Origin: Pseudorasbora parva
Taxonomy: Eukaryota; Chordata; Actinopteri; Cypriniformes; Gobionidae
DNA length: 64,000 nucleotides
Reading direction: 5' to 3'
Assembly (NCBI RefSeq): GCF_024679245.1
Contig: NC_090178.1
Coordinates: 16,683,713-16,747,712, forward strand
Shown: piece after piece, positions 14,698 through 28,086 of the stretch
How positions within the stretch are numbered: position 1 is the stretch's first letter
Layout: each line of letters opens with the position of its first letter
Notes under the pieces: generated by a model
Told to the model about the DNA's origin: nothing
Database searches by the model: none
Seen by the model: the letters and a program-made list of their open reading frames with translations, nothing else
Made by a program: the position numbers and the translations under genes

Positions 14698-15938
14698 TTA
14701 AAGGGTTAGTTAACCCAAAAATGAAATGTATGTCATTAATGACTCACCCTAATGTCGTTCCACACCCGTAAGACCTCCGTTCATCTTCGGAACACAGTTT
14801 AAGATAATGTTATATTTAGTCAAAGCGTATCCTAGTGTATGCACACTATACTGTCCATGTCCAGAAAGGGAATAAAAACATCATCAAAGTAGTCCATATG
14901 TGCATCAGTAAGTTAATTAGAATATCTTGAAGCATTGATAATACATTTTAGCCCAAAAATAACAAAAACTACGACTTTATTCAGCATTGTCTTCTCTTCC
15001 TTGTTTGTGTTCAATCCTCAAATAAAGATTCAAACGGTTGTGAATCAGCGTATTGATTCATGATTCGGATCGCGTGCCAAACTGCTGAAATTATGTGACA
15101 TTGGCCATCTGAATCATTGATCAATTCACTGATTCATAACCAATGAACGGAGATGAACGGAGGTCTCACGGGTGCGAAACAACATTAGGGTGAGTCATTA
15201 AAGGTGCACTATGCAACTTTCCGTCCACTGGAGGGCGCCTATTCAAAACAAAGGTGTAGTTTGATGACGCCAAGTTTGAGCACAGCATCTTGGGAAATGT
15301 GGTCTTCACCTCACAGCCGGTGGAAAATAGGACTTGGGCAGAAATCACGTTTATGCATGCGGTTATTAACGTTACTGTAGCGTGAAGCAGAGCAGGACCG
15401 AGTGTTGTGGAGTTGAGCGCGGCCGCTGGAGCGTTTTTTAAACAAATACCCGCCTCGCGAACACCGGGACTTTTATTATGATGGGACGGGACGGGACACG
15501 GTCGCCGGGCGCGTGCACTTCCGTGTTTCCTGGCATGATTATAAGGTAAAGCAGCTCTGTTTATCATATAAGACACATTTAAGTGTGTTTAGAAAAATGT
15601 TATGACGTTACTCTGTGCGTTCACTCGGCGCTGCTGTGACATGTTCACACTGCTAAGAGTAAAGCACTTCTGCCAAATAAAACCGAGGATAACGCAGATA
15701 TGACGCGATTGACAGGCGACTCCCTCAGACGCTATGCTGACACGTCCCGGGTACTTGGTTAAAATAGCAATTTTCTCACAATTTACAAATAGTTGGAAAC
15801 ATTTGGGATATTGTAAGTACTCAACTGAATAAAATACATAACACCGGCCAAGTAGTTTTTGGATATTTTACTGCAAAAATACTGCATAGTGCACCTTAAA
15901 TGATATAAATGTAATTTTTGGGTGAACTAACCTTTTAA
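14698..15938 (+). mobile_element. TTAA element of the 'GTTAGTTCACCC' family, carrying a nested element
   Basis: The left side is TTAA then AGGGTTAGTTAACCC; the right side is GGGTGAACTAACCTT ending at TTAA, giving clear inverted ends in TTAA. The family recurs at 21624-23530, 27306-27838, 31435-32110 and 33939-34603. Within it, 15198-15899 is a second element, and the host sequence 'taatgactcaccctaatgt' reappears inverted on its outer side, showing that the host is itself partly palindromic. Confidence 0.85.
15198..15899 (+). mobile_element. Non-autonomous TIR DNA transposon, copy 2 (nested)
   Basis: The ends AAGGTGCACTATGCA and TGCATAGTGCACCTT are perfect inverted repeats, and TTAA occurs at both junctions (15198-15201 and 15896-15899). 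The interior matches the copy at 162-842 in the reverse direction. The parallel open frames in the two copies (424-879 and 15166-15576) share many residues, which follows from shared ancestry and need not mean coding. Confidence 0.85.
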
Positions 15939-18198
15939 GGCTGAGATTACTCTGTATATAATATATACAAACTTTGTGACCCAGATAAGGTCTTTATCTT
16001 TTCTGATTTATTTGCTTTGCTCTTGGCTGTCATGCTTGAGCTCTAAGACAATGCAGGCCATGGAGCAGTTTATAGGGCTCTTACTTTTCCTCCAACATGA
16101 GGAGACTGGTTCTGATCAGCTGTGTCATCACTTCCACTAACCCAAATGCCATCCAGGAGATTCCAGAGACCATCCTAAATTGCAGCTTTCTCGCTCGCTC
16201 GCTCTCTCTCCCTCCGCTGCAGTGCCTCTGTCCCAGCAGCAGCTCTGCAAAGTCAAAAGAGCCTGTGAGGTGTGTGTAAGTATTTAGAGAGCACAAGCAT
16301 GTGTACAGATGAAAGGTAGGAAAAGCTAGCAATAGCAAGCTAGCTTTGAAAGCATGAAATGCCACCCTCCATTCAGAGCACTCTCCAACGTATGAACATC
16401 AAAATATGAACGCACACAGCAGAGTCTGCAAAGTGTGACAGTGTTAATTTCCTCATGTCACAAAAGCATATAACGTTACAATAATAATGAATGTACAACA
16501 ACAACCTACAGAGCTCTCATTTTGGCGTTGATGGTGTTGACATCCGAGTGTGAAGACATGAACAGCTCCAGGAAACGTCACCGGTTGCCATCTCATAATT
16601 ACGGTTATGACATGGCGTTAACACAGCAGAAGCTATTTTGGTTCAGGGGGAACTGTAAAAGGTGGCTGTTGTTTGTTTGTGGTGCTCGGTGAGTTTCTGT
16701 CCACAATTCTGCATATCCTCATGAAATGTGCTGATGATGTGTGATGTCTGCGTGAGCAGGGTGCACAGAGATGGATATAGGTTGACAGGACATTGTATCA
16801 TTGTATTTGGACTGAGAAGATATATGTACATGTTTTAATATTTAGACCACTTCTATTATTATTTGCGAGTTTCAACCAGTAGATCTCAAAAAGTGTTTAT
16901 AAAAGAGGAATGCTAATACTGTGAGTTTTAGAGGTAAAACACAGTAAAGCGCTGCAGTCGTGCATTGAGTTGATGATAGATGTAAGATTTTCATATTTAA
17001 TGTAAGAAGATTTCTCATAAAAAAAAACATGCGGTTGTCATGACATGTGGCGTGTATAGTCTGATATAATACCCAGATAATGCAAAATCACAAGTGAAAA
17101 CGATATATATTTAAATGAAAATATTAAAATATATAAGATAAAACTACATATATAAAAATATATAATTTCATGGTTAGGATGGAAAAATCGTATACATAAC
17201 TCATTTTGATTGTCAGATTATAAAATCTTAATTTAAATTTTAATACAGATATTAAATTATATATCTTATATTAAAATAAATAATTTTGAGCAATTTTTAC
17301 ATTTTGAGGCAAAATATCCTATTTTTAACCGTAAGTGCTATTTTTTTTTTTTTTTATCATTATGTCGGAAAGACATGAGGTTGAATACTATTGCTTTAAC
17401 AGTGCGTAAAAAAAAATAAAAAAAACTAATGAAAGATAAAGGCTACAAGGGAAAAGATAGATTTTTTTAGTGGTGTGATGACTGATTATGATCAGACTGC
17501 ATCTCTGTCTCCCTCCTGTGGCTAAAAAAAACAGTACCGTTCTTACAAAAAGAGCAGTACCAGTACTGTAATGATATCAGAAGATAATACCAATGCTACT
17601 TTAATAAATATCTTGAAAAATACCCTAAAATCAAGTGTCCAAGATTTGACAACGACCATGGTACAATTACCAGGTCTATGTGTGCAACCAATCAAATGAG
17701 AAATGCTGCAATGTTTTTATAGTGCAATACTTATAGATATCTCTGCACATTACACTAAAAAAAAGACATGATGTATCTTTACCAGTTGCTATTTTTATTC
17801 ACCCCATTCGTATGTGTCCCGCTTGCCATTAAAGTGATTTGTACACTGTATTTTAAGTTGCTAAAAATATAAAAGTGTGTTCTCTGAACGGTCTGTGTCA
17901 TTGTCTCTGATGCTTGAGTCATTCATCTCATCCACATTTGACCGTCTCCTCGCCTGACCTTCGCCTGCTGTAATCAGAAGCCAATGGCAGCAAGCAGTTA
18001 GTTCGCCTTGGCAAACACTGTGAATCCTGACCTCTGCTGGATGGATTGCCTCCCATTTTGTTATACAAGCATAACTCACAGGGCATGTTTGGTTACAAGC
18101 CTGTCAGGGGCCACTGGAAATCAGGGTCAGATGTTGCTACATTGATATCTCATCTAGAAGGACTGAATAGTAATTTATTAATACATGTACTGTAGACC
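15939..18198. other. Intergenic stretch, nothing assigned
   Basis: Short frames at 16081-16365, 16643-16831 and 17861-18079 carry no domain signature. AT-rich DNA at 17000-17400. No RNA gene recognised. Confidence 0.4.
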
Positions 18199-18265
18199 AG
18201 TGTTTCTCAACCGGTGGGTCATACTCCAAAAGTGTGTTGCAGGTTGATGGGACTGCGGACAGCAG
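18199..18265 (+). mobile_element. hAT-like terminal fragment
   Basis: Begins 'cagtgtttctcaaccggtgg', which resembles the end of a widespread hAT (Charlie-like) family in vertebrates. Only this end is visible, so it is a fragment and its right boundary is not defined. Confidence 0.5.
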
Positions 18266-18504
18266 GGAATAAACAAAGTTACATGCAAATCCTAAAATGC
18301 AAAGTTGTGCCTCCAGTTAAGCTCTACAGTGTTTTGGCACAAATTCATCCTTCACTTGGAAGAAACTCAAATTCAAAGTTAATATTTATTTAGAATTACA
18401 AAATGACAAATTTTGAATGGCATGTGGCGTGCAAAGTCTGGTTATTACCAAATGAAAAGTATATACTTTAAACAAATACAAATATTTACAACACACATAT
18501 ACAG

Positions 18505-18626
<122 letters not shown>

Positions 18627-18655
18627 TATATACTGTGTGTACTCTTGTGGGGTGT

Positions 18656-19133
18656 ACTCAGTCTACAGTGGTCAGTATCTGTCAAAAGTGTCCAAGAAAG
18701 GAACAGTGTGAACTGGCGACAGGTTCATGGGTGGCCAAGGCTCACTGTAGCTAGCTACTGTACTATAGCTACTGTAGTTCAAATTGTTTGTCAGAATACA
18801 CAGTGCATCACAGTTTGTTGCGTATGGGGCTGCATAGCCACAGACCAGTCAGGTTGCCAATGCTGACCCCTGTCCAGTGGGAGGGAGTGTGGTGTGATGC
18901 TTTGGGAAATGTTCTGCCGGGAAAACTTGGGTTCTGCCATCCATGTGGATGTTCATGTTCCACCTACCTAAGCATTGTTGCAGAGTCAGACCATGTACAC
19001 CCTATCATGGAAACGGTATTCCCTGGTGGCTGTGGCCTCTTTTAACAGGTTAATGTGCCTTGCCACCAAGCAAAAAATGTTAAGGAATGGTTTGAGGAGC
19101 ACAACAGTTTGAGGTGTTGACTTGGCCTCCAAA
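18656..19133 (+). pseudogene. Degenerate Tc1-like transposase fragment (family A)
   Basis: The sequence decays from a Tc1-like transposase gene distinct from the one that follows. Recognisable pieces include 'aactggcgacaggttcatgg', 'ttgttgcgtatggggctgc', and near the end a stretch translating to EEHN...FEVLTWPPN, which in this superfamily precedes the SPDLNPIE motif. Many indels and stops break every frame. The segment stops abruptly at 19133, just before the glutamate motif would appear, where a second Tc1 family begins. Identification rests on recalled similarity to fish Tc1 elements. Confidence 0.7.
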
Positions 19134-20033
19134 TCTACAGAGAAGCAGCACTGGACTGTTGCTCAGTGGTCCAAAGTACTTTTTTCAGATGAAAGCTAAT
19201 TTTGCATGTCATTCGGAAATCAAGGTGCCAGAGTCTGGAGGAAGACTGGAGAGAAGGAAATGCCAAAATGCCTGAAGTCCAGTGCCAAGTACCCACAGTC
19301 AGTGATGGTCTGGGGTGCCATGTCAGCTGCTGGTGTTGGTCCACTGTGTTTTATCAAGGGGAGGGTCAATGCAGATAGCTATCAGGAGATTTTGAAGCAC
19401 TTCATACTTCCATCTGCTGAAAAGCTTTGTGGAGATGAAGATTTCGTTTTTCAGCACGACCTGGCACCTGCTCACAGTGCCAAAACCACTGGTAAATGGT
19501 TTACTGACCATGGGATTATTGTGCTCAATTGGCCTGCCAACTCTCCTGACCTGAATCCCATAGAGAATATGTGGGATATTGTAAAGAGAAAGTTGAGAGA
19601 CGCAAGACCCAACACTCTGGATGAGCTTAAGGCCGGTATCGAAGCATCCTGGGCCTCCATAACACCTCAGCAGTGCCACAGGCTGATCGCCTCCATGCCA
19701 CGCCGCATTGAAGCAGTCATTTATGCAAAAGGATTCCCGACCAAGTATTGAGTGCATAACTGAGCATAATTATTTGAAGGTTTACTTTTTTGTATTAAAA
19801 ACACTTTTCTTTGATTGGTCGGATGAAATATGCAAATGTTTTGAGATTGTTGAGATTTTTGAAATTGTTTGCATGAGCTATATGCCAAAATCATCAGTAT
19901 TAAAACAATAAAAGACCTGAAATACTTCAGTTGGTGTGCAATGAATCTAAAATATATGAAAGTTACATTTTTATCATTACATTATGGAAAATAATGAACT
20001 TTATCACAATATGCTAATTTTTTGAGAAGGACC
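19134..20033 (+). mobile_element. 3' portion of a second Tc1-like transposon (family B)
   Basis: Starts inside the transposase gene at 'tacagagaagcagcactgga' and continues to the outer terminal motif 'aattttttgagaaggacctg', directly followed by a TA-repeat tract. The 5' half, including the DNA-binding domain and left inverted repeat, is missing. The 3' non-coding part includes 'gtattaaaacaataaaagac' and an imperfect internal repeat of the terminal sequence, both typical of this fish family. Confidence 0.88.
19151..19751 (+). pseudogene. Tc1-like transposase C-terminal part, with nonsense codon
   Basis: Catalytic half of a DD34E transposase. The first Asp is in FSDES near 19180, followed immediately by an in-frame TAA, so the open frame restarts at 19206. 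In that frame the second Asp is residue 85 (VFQHD) and the Glu is residue 120 (NPIEN), separated by 34 residues. The C-terminus GFPTKY and stop at 19751 are intact. The gene lacks its N-terminal helix-turn-helix domains and is interrupted by the nonsense codon, so it is dead. Most of the domain is well preserved compared with the neighbouring family A fragment. Confidence 0.92.
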
Positions 20034-21213
<1,180 letters not shown>

Positions 21214-21627
21214 TTAAAATGATACTTCACTGCTTTTTCATATTAAACTATGTTATTCCTTTAACTAAGACGAGTTGATCTCTCGTCTCAGTGCGTGCAC
21301 TTAATCGCGGTGACATATCTGACATTTAGCTTAGCCCACTAAGCCCAGTTCATTCACTATGGTTCCAAACAGAGATCAAGTTAGAAGCGACCAAACACCT
21401 CCACGTTTTCCCTATTTAAATACAGTTACACAAATAGTTGAATGATCATGTATGACATACCATAGTGAATGAACTGGGCTTAGTGGGTTAAGCTAAATGC
21501 TATCAGATCGTCACCGCATGTCAGAGCAATTAAGTGCACGCACTGAGATGAGAGAGGTATGTATCAACTTGTTTTAGTTAAGGGGATAACATAGTTTAAT
21601 ATGAAAAAGCGGTGAAGTATCCCTTAA
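21214..21627. mobile_element. Fold-back MITE bounded by TTAA
   Basis: Arms at about 21214-21363 and 21460-21627 are inverted copies of each other (e.g. 'cttcactgctttttcatatt' against its complement near 21600), leaving a loop of roughly 100 nt. TTAA lies at both ends (21214-21217, 21624-21627). There is no coding capacity. The right TTAA is also the left TTAA of the next element. Confidence 0.9.
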
Positions 21628-21714
21628 AGGGTCAGTCATTAATGACTTACCCTAATGTCATTCCACACCCGTAAGACCTCCGTTCATCTTCGGAACACAG
21701 TTTAAGATATTTTA

Positions 21715-23242
21715 CAGGGAGTGCAGAATTATTAGGCAAGTTGTATTTTTGAGGATTCATTTTATTATTGAACAACAACCATGTTTTCAATGAACACAAA
21801 AAACTCATTAATATCAAAGCTGAATATTTTTGGAAGCTTTAGTTTTTAGTTTTAGCTATTTTAGGGGGATATCTGTGTGTGTTACTGTGCATAATTATTA
21901 GGCAACTTAACAAAAAAACAAATTTATACCCATTTCAATTATTTATTTTTACCAGGAAAACCACTATAACATGGCATATGACATTCAAAAACCAAACAAA
22001 AACAAATCAGTGACCGATATAGCCACCTTTCTTTGCAAGGACACTCAAAAGCCTGCCATCCATGGATTCTGTCAGTGTTTTGATCTGTTCACCATCAACA
22101 TTGCGTGCAGCAGCAACCACAGCCTCCCAGACACTGTTCAGAGAGGTGTACTGTTTTCCCTCCTTGTAAATCGCACATTTGATGATGGACCACAGGTTCT
22201 CAATGGGGTTCAGATCAGGTGAAGAGGGAGGCCATATCATTAGATTTTCTTCTTTTATACCCTTTCTTGCCAGCCACGCTGTGGAGTACTTGGATGCGTG
22301 TGATGGAGCATTGTCCTGCATGAAAATCATGTTTTTCTTGAAGGATGCAGACTTCTTCCTGTACCACTGCTTGAAGAAGGTGTCTTCCAGAAACTGGCAG
22401 TAGGACTGGGAGTTGAGCTTGACTCCATCCTCAACCCGAAAAAGGCCCCACAAGCTCATCTTTGATGATACCAGCCCAAACCAGTACTCCACCTCCACCT
22501 TGCTGGCCTCTGAGTCGGACTGGAGCTCCCTGCCCTTTACCAATCCAGCCACGGGTCCATCCATCTGGCCCATCAAAACTCACTCTCATTTCATCAGTCC
22601 ATAAAACCTTAGAAAAATCAGTCTAGAGATATTTCTTGGCCCAGTCTTGACGTTTCAGCTTGTGTGCCTTGTTCAGTGGTGGTCGACTTTCTGCCTTTCT
22701 TACCTTGGCCATGTCTCTGAGTATTGCACCCCTTGTGCTTTTGGGCACTCCAGTGATGTTGCAGCTCTGAAATATGGCCAAACTGGTGGCAAGTGGCATC
22801 TTGGCAGCTGCACGCTTGACTTTTCTCAGTTCACGGGCAGTTATTTTGCGCCTTGGTTTTTCCACACGCTTCTTGCGACCCTGTTGACTATTTTGAATGA
22901 AACGCTTGATTGTTCGATGATCACGCTTCAGAAGCTTGGCTATTTTAAGACTGCTGCATCCCTCTGCAATATATCTCACTATTTTTGACTTTTCTGAGCC
23001 TGCCAAGTCCTTCTTTTGACCCATTTTGCCAAAGGAAAGGAAGTTGCCTAATAATTATGCACACCTGATATAGGGTGTTGATGTCATTAGACCACACCCC
23101 TTCTCATTACAGAGATGCACATCACCTAATATGCTTAATTGGTAGTAGGCTTTCCAGCCTATACAGCTTGGAGTAAGACAACATGCATAACGAGGATGAT
23201 GTGGTCAAAATACTCATTTACCTAATAATTCTGCACTCCCTG
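21715..23242 (-). mobile_element. Full-length Tc1/mariner-type transposon (DD37E spacing), nested
   Basis: Perfect ends 'cagggagtgcagaattatta' and its complement, flanked by TA at 21713-21714 and 23243-23244. It is inserted in a TTAA element whose two halves are still recognisable. The single transposase gene runs on the minus strand and is broken. Length of about 1.53 kb is normal for a complete element. Confidence 0.95.
22007..23024 (-). pseudogene. Tc1/mariner-type transposase, DD37E spacing, broken
   Basis: The N-terminal part (from MGQKKDLAGSEKSK at 23024) contains the helix-turn-helix DNA-binding region and RK-rich linker. It ends at an in-frame TAG near 22623, after DWAKKYL. The frame continues through VLWTDEM (first Asp) and QGGGGVLVWAGI. 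One extra base in the A-run at 22439-22443 then shifts it before RVEDGVKLNSQ. Further on are FMQDN (second Asp) and NPIEN (Glu) with 37 residues between them, unlike the 34 of the other two Tc1-like copies here. The protein ends near 22007. The start of the frame 22007-22576 before about 22439 is out of register with the real product. One nonsense codon and one indel suggest a fairly young copy. Confidence 0.92.
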
Positions 23243-23530
23243 TATATTTAGTCCAAGAGCGTATATTCAAGTGTATGCACACTTTACTGTCCATGTCCAG
23301 AAAGGGAATAAAAACATCATCAAAGTAGTCCATGTGTGCATCAATTGGTTAATTAGAATATCTTGAAGCATCGATAATACATTTTGGTCCAAAAATAGCA
23401 AAAACTACGACTTAATTCAGCATTGTCTTCTCTTCCGCGTTTGTTTTCAAACCTCAAATAAAGATTAAAATGGTTATGAATCAGCGTATTGATTCATGAT
23501 TCGGATTGCATGTCAAACTGCCAAACTGCT

Positions 23531-24176
23531 AAAATAAACCCAATAAAAGGCTAAAGGTAGGCTATAAGCAAACTACAGCCCGGTGCCGCATTTTCACCAT
23601 CATCATCAGCTTCCCTCAAAATGTTTCCCAGAATGTCTGAGTTAGAATAGTTATAATAGTTTTAAGAGCACATTATGAGCATAATGAGGCTGTAAAAGTG
23701 GACTGAGCTTACCTTTTCGGCATGATGTTTAATCTCCTCGACAGCTTCTGTAGTCCCATTTAGCCACTTGTTAGCCTTTTTCAAGACATAAGCCTACAGC
23801 TTCAAAAAAATCATGAGTGGGGTAATACTGATATATTTTATGTGGTAGAATAAAGCATGAGTGTCTTGAGCTTGTGTTCACTACAGACCCTATTTCAGCC
23901 ATTTAACCAAAACCCCATTTAAAAACCCCATTGACTTCAGGGTAGAGTGCTAAAATGCTAACTCGTTTCTGCAATTTGGTTTACAAAGTGATATCATACC
24001 TGAACGACTCTATTCTTACATACAGCACATTAATTGCTCATATGCCGTTACCAAATGTTTTATTTAGATTTACAGTATGTTTAGTGTTAGGGGGTTAACA
24101 GTATATGACCCAAGTCCAGTGAAAAATAAAGACCAAGAGTCAGGAGTGCAATTAATTAATTAAAAGAAAAATTTAC
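23531..24176. other. Intergenic stretch, nothing assigned
   Basis: No gene or repeat boundary recognised. Confidence 0.4.
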
Positions 24177-25334
24177 TTAAAGGTGGGGTGAAATGCTGTT
24201 TCATGCATACTGAGCTTTTTACACCTTTAAAGACTTGGATTCCCATCCTAAACATAGACATAGTTTCAAAAAAATGTTGGGCGTTTGATAAAGTATTTCT
24301 GTGTCAAAAATACTCCTTCCGGTTTCTCACAAGTTTCGGAGAGTTTTTTTCGAGTATGGCTCGGCTTGACGTTAATAGAGCGGAAGGTCCTTGTATGGGC
24401 CGTACGGGCTCTTCTCCTGGTAGAGTGCGCGCGCGCGTGACTAGAGGGAGAGAGAGGAAATGCACGCCCATAAACACTCTCTCAGCTGCAGATCCACTCG
24501 TCCGTGAACACTTATGTCGCGCGCCACGCTCCACTTTATTCCTATGGGTGACATCAAGCGACTTCAACGCTTCAGCACAGCATTCCGGGAAGGCAGCGCT
24601 GCATTTGAACCGGTTTGTACGCAGAAATGACGGGAAGCTTCACAACATCGCTTCAGTCACGTCTCAAAGTGGATTTCCACGCCACTGCTGTCACACGACT
24701 TCACCAAATCATACCAAAGAAGTGTGTTTTTGACGGAGCGGTCCCAGCGATAAAGGTTCGGTCCTGCTTTGGAAGCAGCTGGTGAGTAAAACTGCTTCAA
24801 ATGTCTGTGCTATTGGCTACCGTTGCATGAGTAAACATCAGTAAACGACACGATCGCGTGCTTCGTCATTCAAATGCGCTAACGGTTACCCCATTGCTGT
24901 TCTATGTATAACTTTACACTAGTCTGACCGTAAAACCGTTTTGCTTGCTACTGCTAAGGTTTAGTCGCATACAATAGTCCATAAACCGAATCATGTCCTC
25001 ATAAACTGCGAGTAAACAAGCGCAAATGTTGACAGGCCACTAAATACAGTACATACCACAGAGACGGATGTCCTGCTGTTGCTGTTTCTCCTGTTCAATT
25101 TCTACGTTTGAGGATGTCACCGCTTTGTTCTCGATCGTCATTCTTTAGCTCCGCCCACTCGATACGCCTCCAGGTGCTCGTTTTTTTCCGGAAAGACTCG
25201 GTACAGCCTATATTTCTTTTATAAATATAATAAAACTAAAGACTTTTCGGAGATATGAAGGATGCAATACTACTCTATAGGTACTCAAGATTGACATGAG
25301 ATTGACTGAAACTGAGTCCCCCCCCCCCCCTTAA
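24177..25334 (+). mobile_element. TTAA element related to a THAP-like ORF carrier, copy 1
   Basis: The left side is TTAA then AGGTGGGGTGAAATGC; the right side is a C-run then TTAA (25331-25334). Characteristic interior segments are 'ctcacaagtttcggagag', 'aacactagtctgacc'-like DNA and 'aactaaagacttttcggaga'. The order of these matches the second copy at 34891-35943. Here the coding remnant is cut short: 24712-24735 gives PKKCVFD before unrelated frame. The long plus frame 24188-24733 is not a known protein. Confidence 0.8.
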
Positions 25335-25688
25335 ACCAGCTTCAAGTCTCACAAGGAGTTTGTCATGATCGAATATAGGATATACAGTATAATAAGGAAA
25401 TATAAAATGAATAAAATATAGTAAATTAAATGAAAGACTATTGATTAATGAAAGTCATAACTGGAAAAAATCATTATAATAACATAGGAAGATAAATGTT
25501 GATTAAAGCTTCGATTATGAAGTTAATTAGGATATATACAGGTATTGAAGCAACATGGGTTTCAGAATCCCCCTTTCATTAGACATTATAAAATTGGATT
25601 TATAAATAAAATATATTAGTATAGTACTAAATATATAATTATAATTTTTTTTGCAGTTATGTCACAATATTAGTCAAACTGGAACATA

Positions 25689-27190
<1,502 letters not shown>

Positions 27191-28086
27191 TCTGGTCAGG
27201 CCGATTCTATAGGTGGGCGGGCTTAACGATGGCAGAGTTGTGTGTTAATTGTAAACAGAAGCTGGCAGTGGTCTTTCGAAACGGCTTTGGCCTCGACTCT
27301 TGAAGTTAAAGTGTTAGTTCACCCAAAAATGAAATTTATGTCATTAATGTTCCACACCTCCGTTCCAGACCTCCGTTCATCTTTGGAACAGTTTAAGATA
27401 TGTTATATTTAGTCCGAGAGCGTATCCAAGTGTATGCACACTATACTGTCCATGTCCAGAAAGGGAATAAAAACATAATCAAAGTAGTCCATATGTGCAT
27501 CAGTAAGTTAATTAGAATCTCTTGAAGCATTGAAAATACATTTTGGTCCAAAAATCACAAAAACTACGACTTTATTCAGCATTGTCTTCTCTTCCCTTTT
27601 TGTTTTTTTAATCTTCAAATAAAGATTCAAACGGTTGTGAATCAGCGTATTGATTCATGATTCAGATCGCCAATGTCACATGATTTCAGCAGTTTTGGCA
27701 GTTTGACGCATTCCGAACAAGCAGTAACCTCCCACGATCTCTCTTGAAGCCAATACGGAAGTAATCTAAACTGCAATTCCTCACCTGGCCACCAGAGGCA
27801 GGCTCCAGAAGGGAGCAGAATCATTTAAGCTTTTCTTTGAGAAAAGAACGGCACTGAAATCATTCTTAAAGCTACACTGTTTGATATTTTCCCCCATCTA
27901 GCGGTGAAAAGGTATATGGTGAATACTATTAGCTCCGTTTCACATTGCTCTGGTATCTGCTAGCCTACTATCCAATTGCGTGCAATTTGAAAGACAACCG
28001 TTTATCCCACCCTTCGGATTGAGCCCTGTCAATGGTGAGTTCCCAGACCCAAAATGAGGGACCCTTGATGTGTCTGACTTGTCAGG
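27191..28086 (+). mobile_element. Helicase-fragment element, copy 1, split by a TTAA insertion
   Basis: 27191-27305 and 27835-28086 are colinear with parts of the elements at 37306-37827 and 59552-60078. Shared motifs include 'tctggtcaggcc', 'gaaaagaacggcactgaa', 'gaaagacaaccgtttatccc' and 'ggattgagccctgtcaatgg'. The left terminus is missing and the interior is more diverged than in the other two copies; the helicase-like frame is reduced to a few codons. A 'GTTAGTTCACCC'-family sequence interrupts it at TTAA. Confidence 0.8.
27306..27838 (+). mobile_element. 'GTTAGTTCACCC'-family element nested in helicase-fragment element
   Basis: TTAA at 27306-27309 followed by AGTGTTAGTTCACCC, and TTAA at 27835-27838. 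The undisturbed host sequence in the sister copy near 59812 has a single TTAA ('ggagttaagcttttc'), so the insertion duplicated it. The usual inverted right end is replaced by other sequence ('gggagcagaatcat'), so the right terminus may be rearranged. Confidence 0.8.

Larger units (their letters stand above)
21624..23530 (+). mobile_element. 'GTTAGTTCACCC'-family TTAA element split by a Tc1-like insertion
   Basis: The left part (TTAA, AGGGTCAG, then 'cctaatgtcattccacaccc') and the part resuming at 23243 ('atatttagtccaagagcg') together match the colinear sequence of the copy at 14698-15170. They are separated by a 1528-bp transposon. The right terminus is not preserved; similarity fades near 23530. 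Confidence 0.85.

Noticed and set aside
22413..22988. Plus-strand frames opposite the Tc1-like transposase
   Set aside because: Antisense shadows of the transposase gene.
24188..24733. 181-codon plus-strand frame
   Set aside because: Lies in a TTAA element; apart from the PKKCVF piece the translation matches nothing and is not kept in the sister copy.
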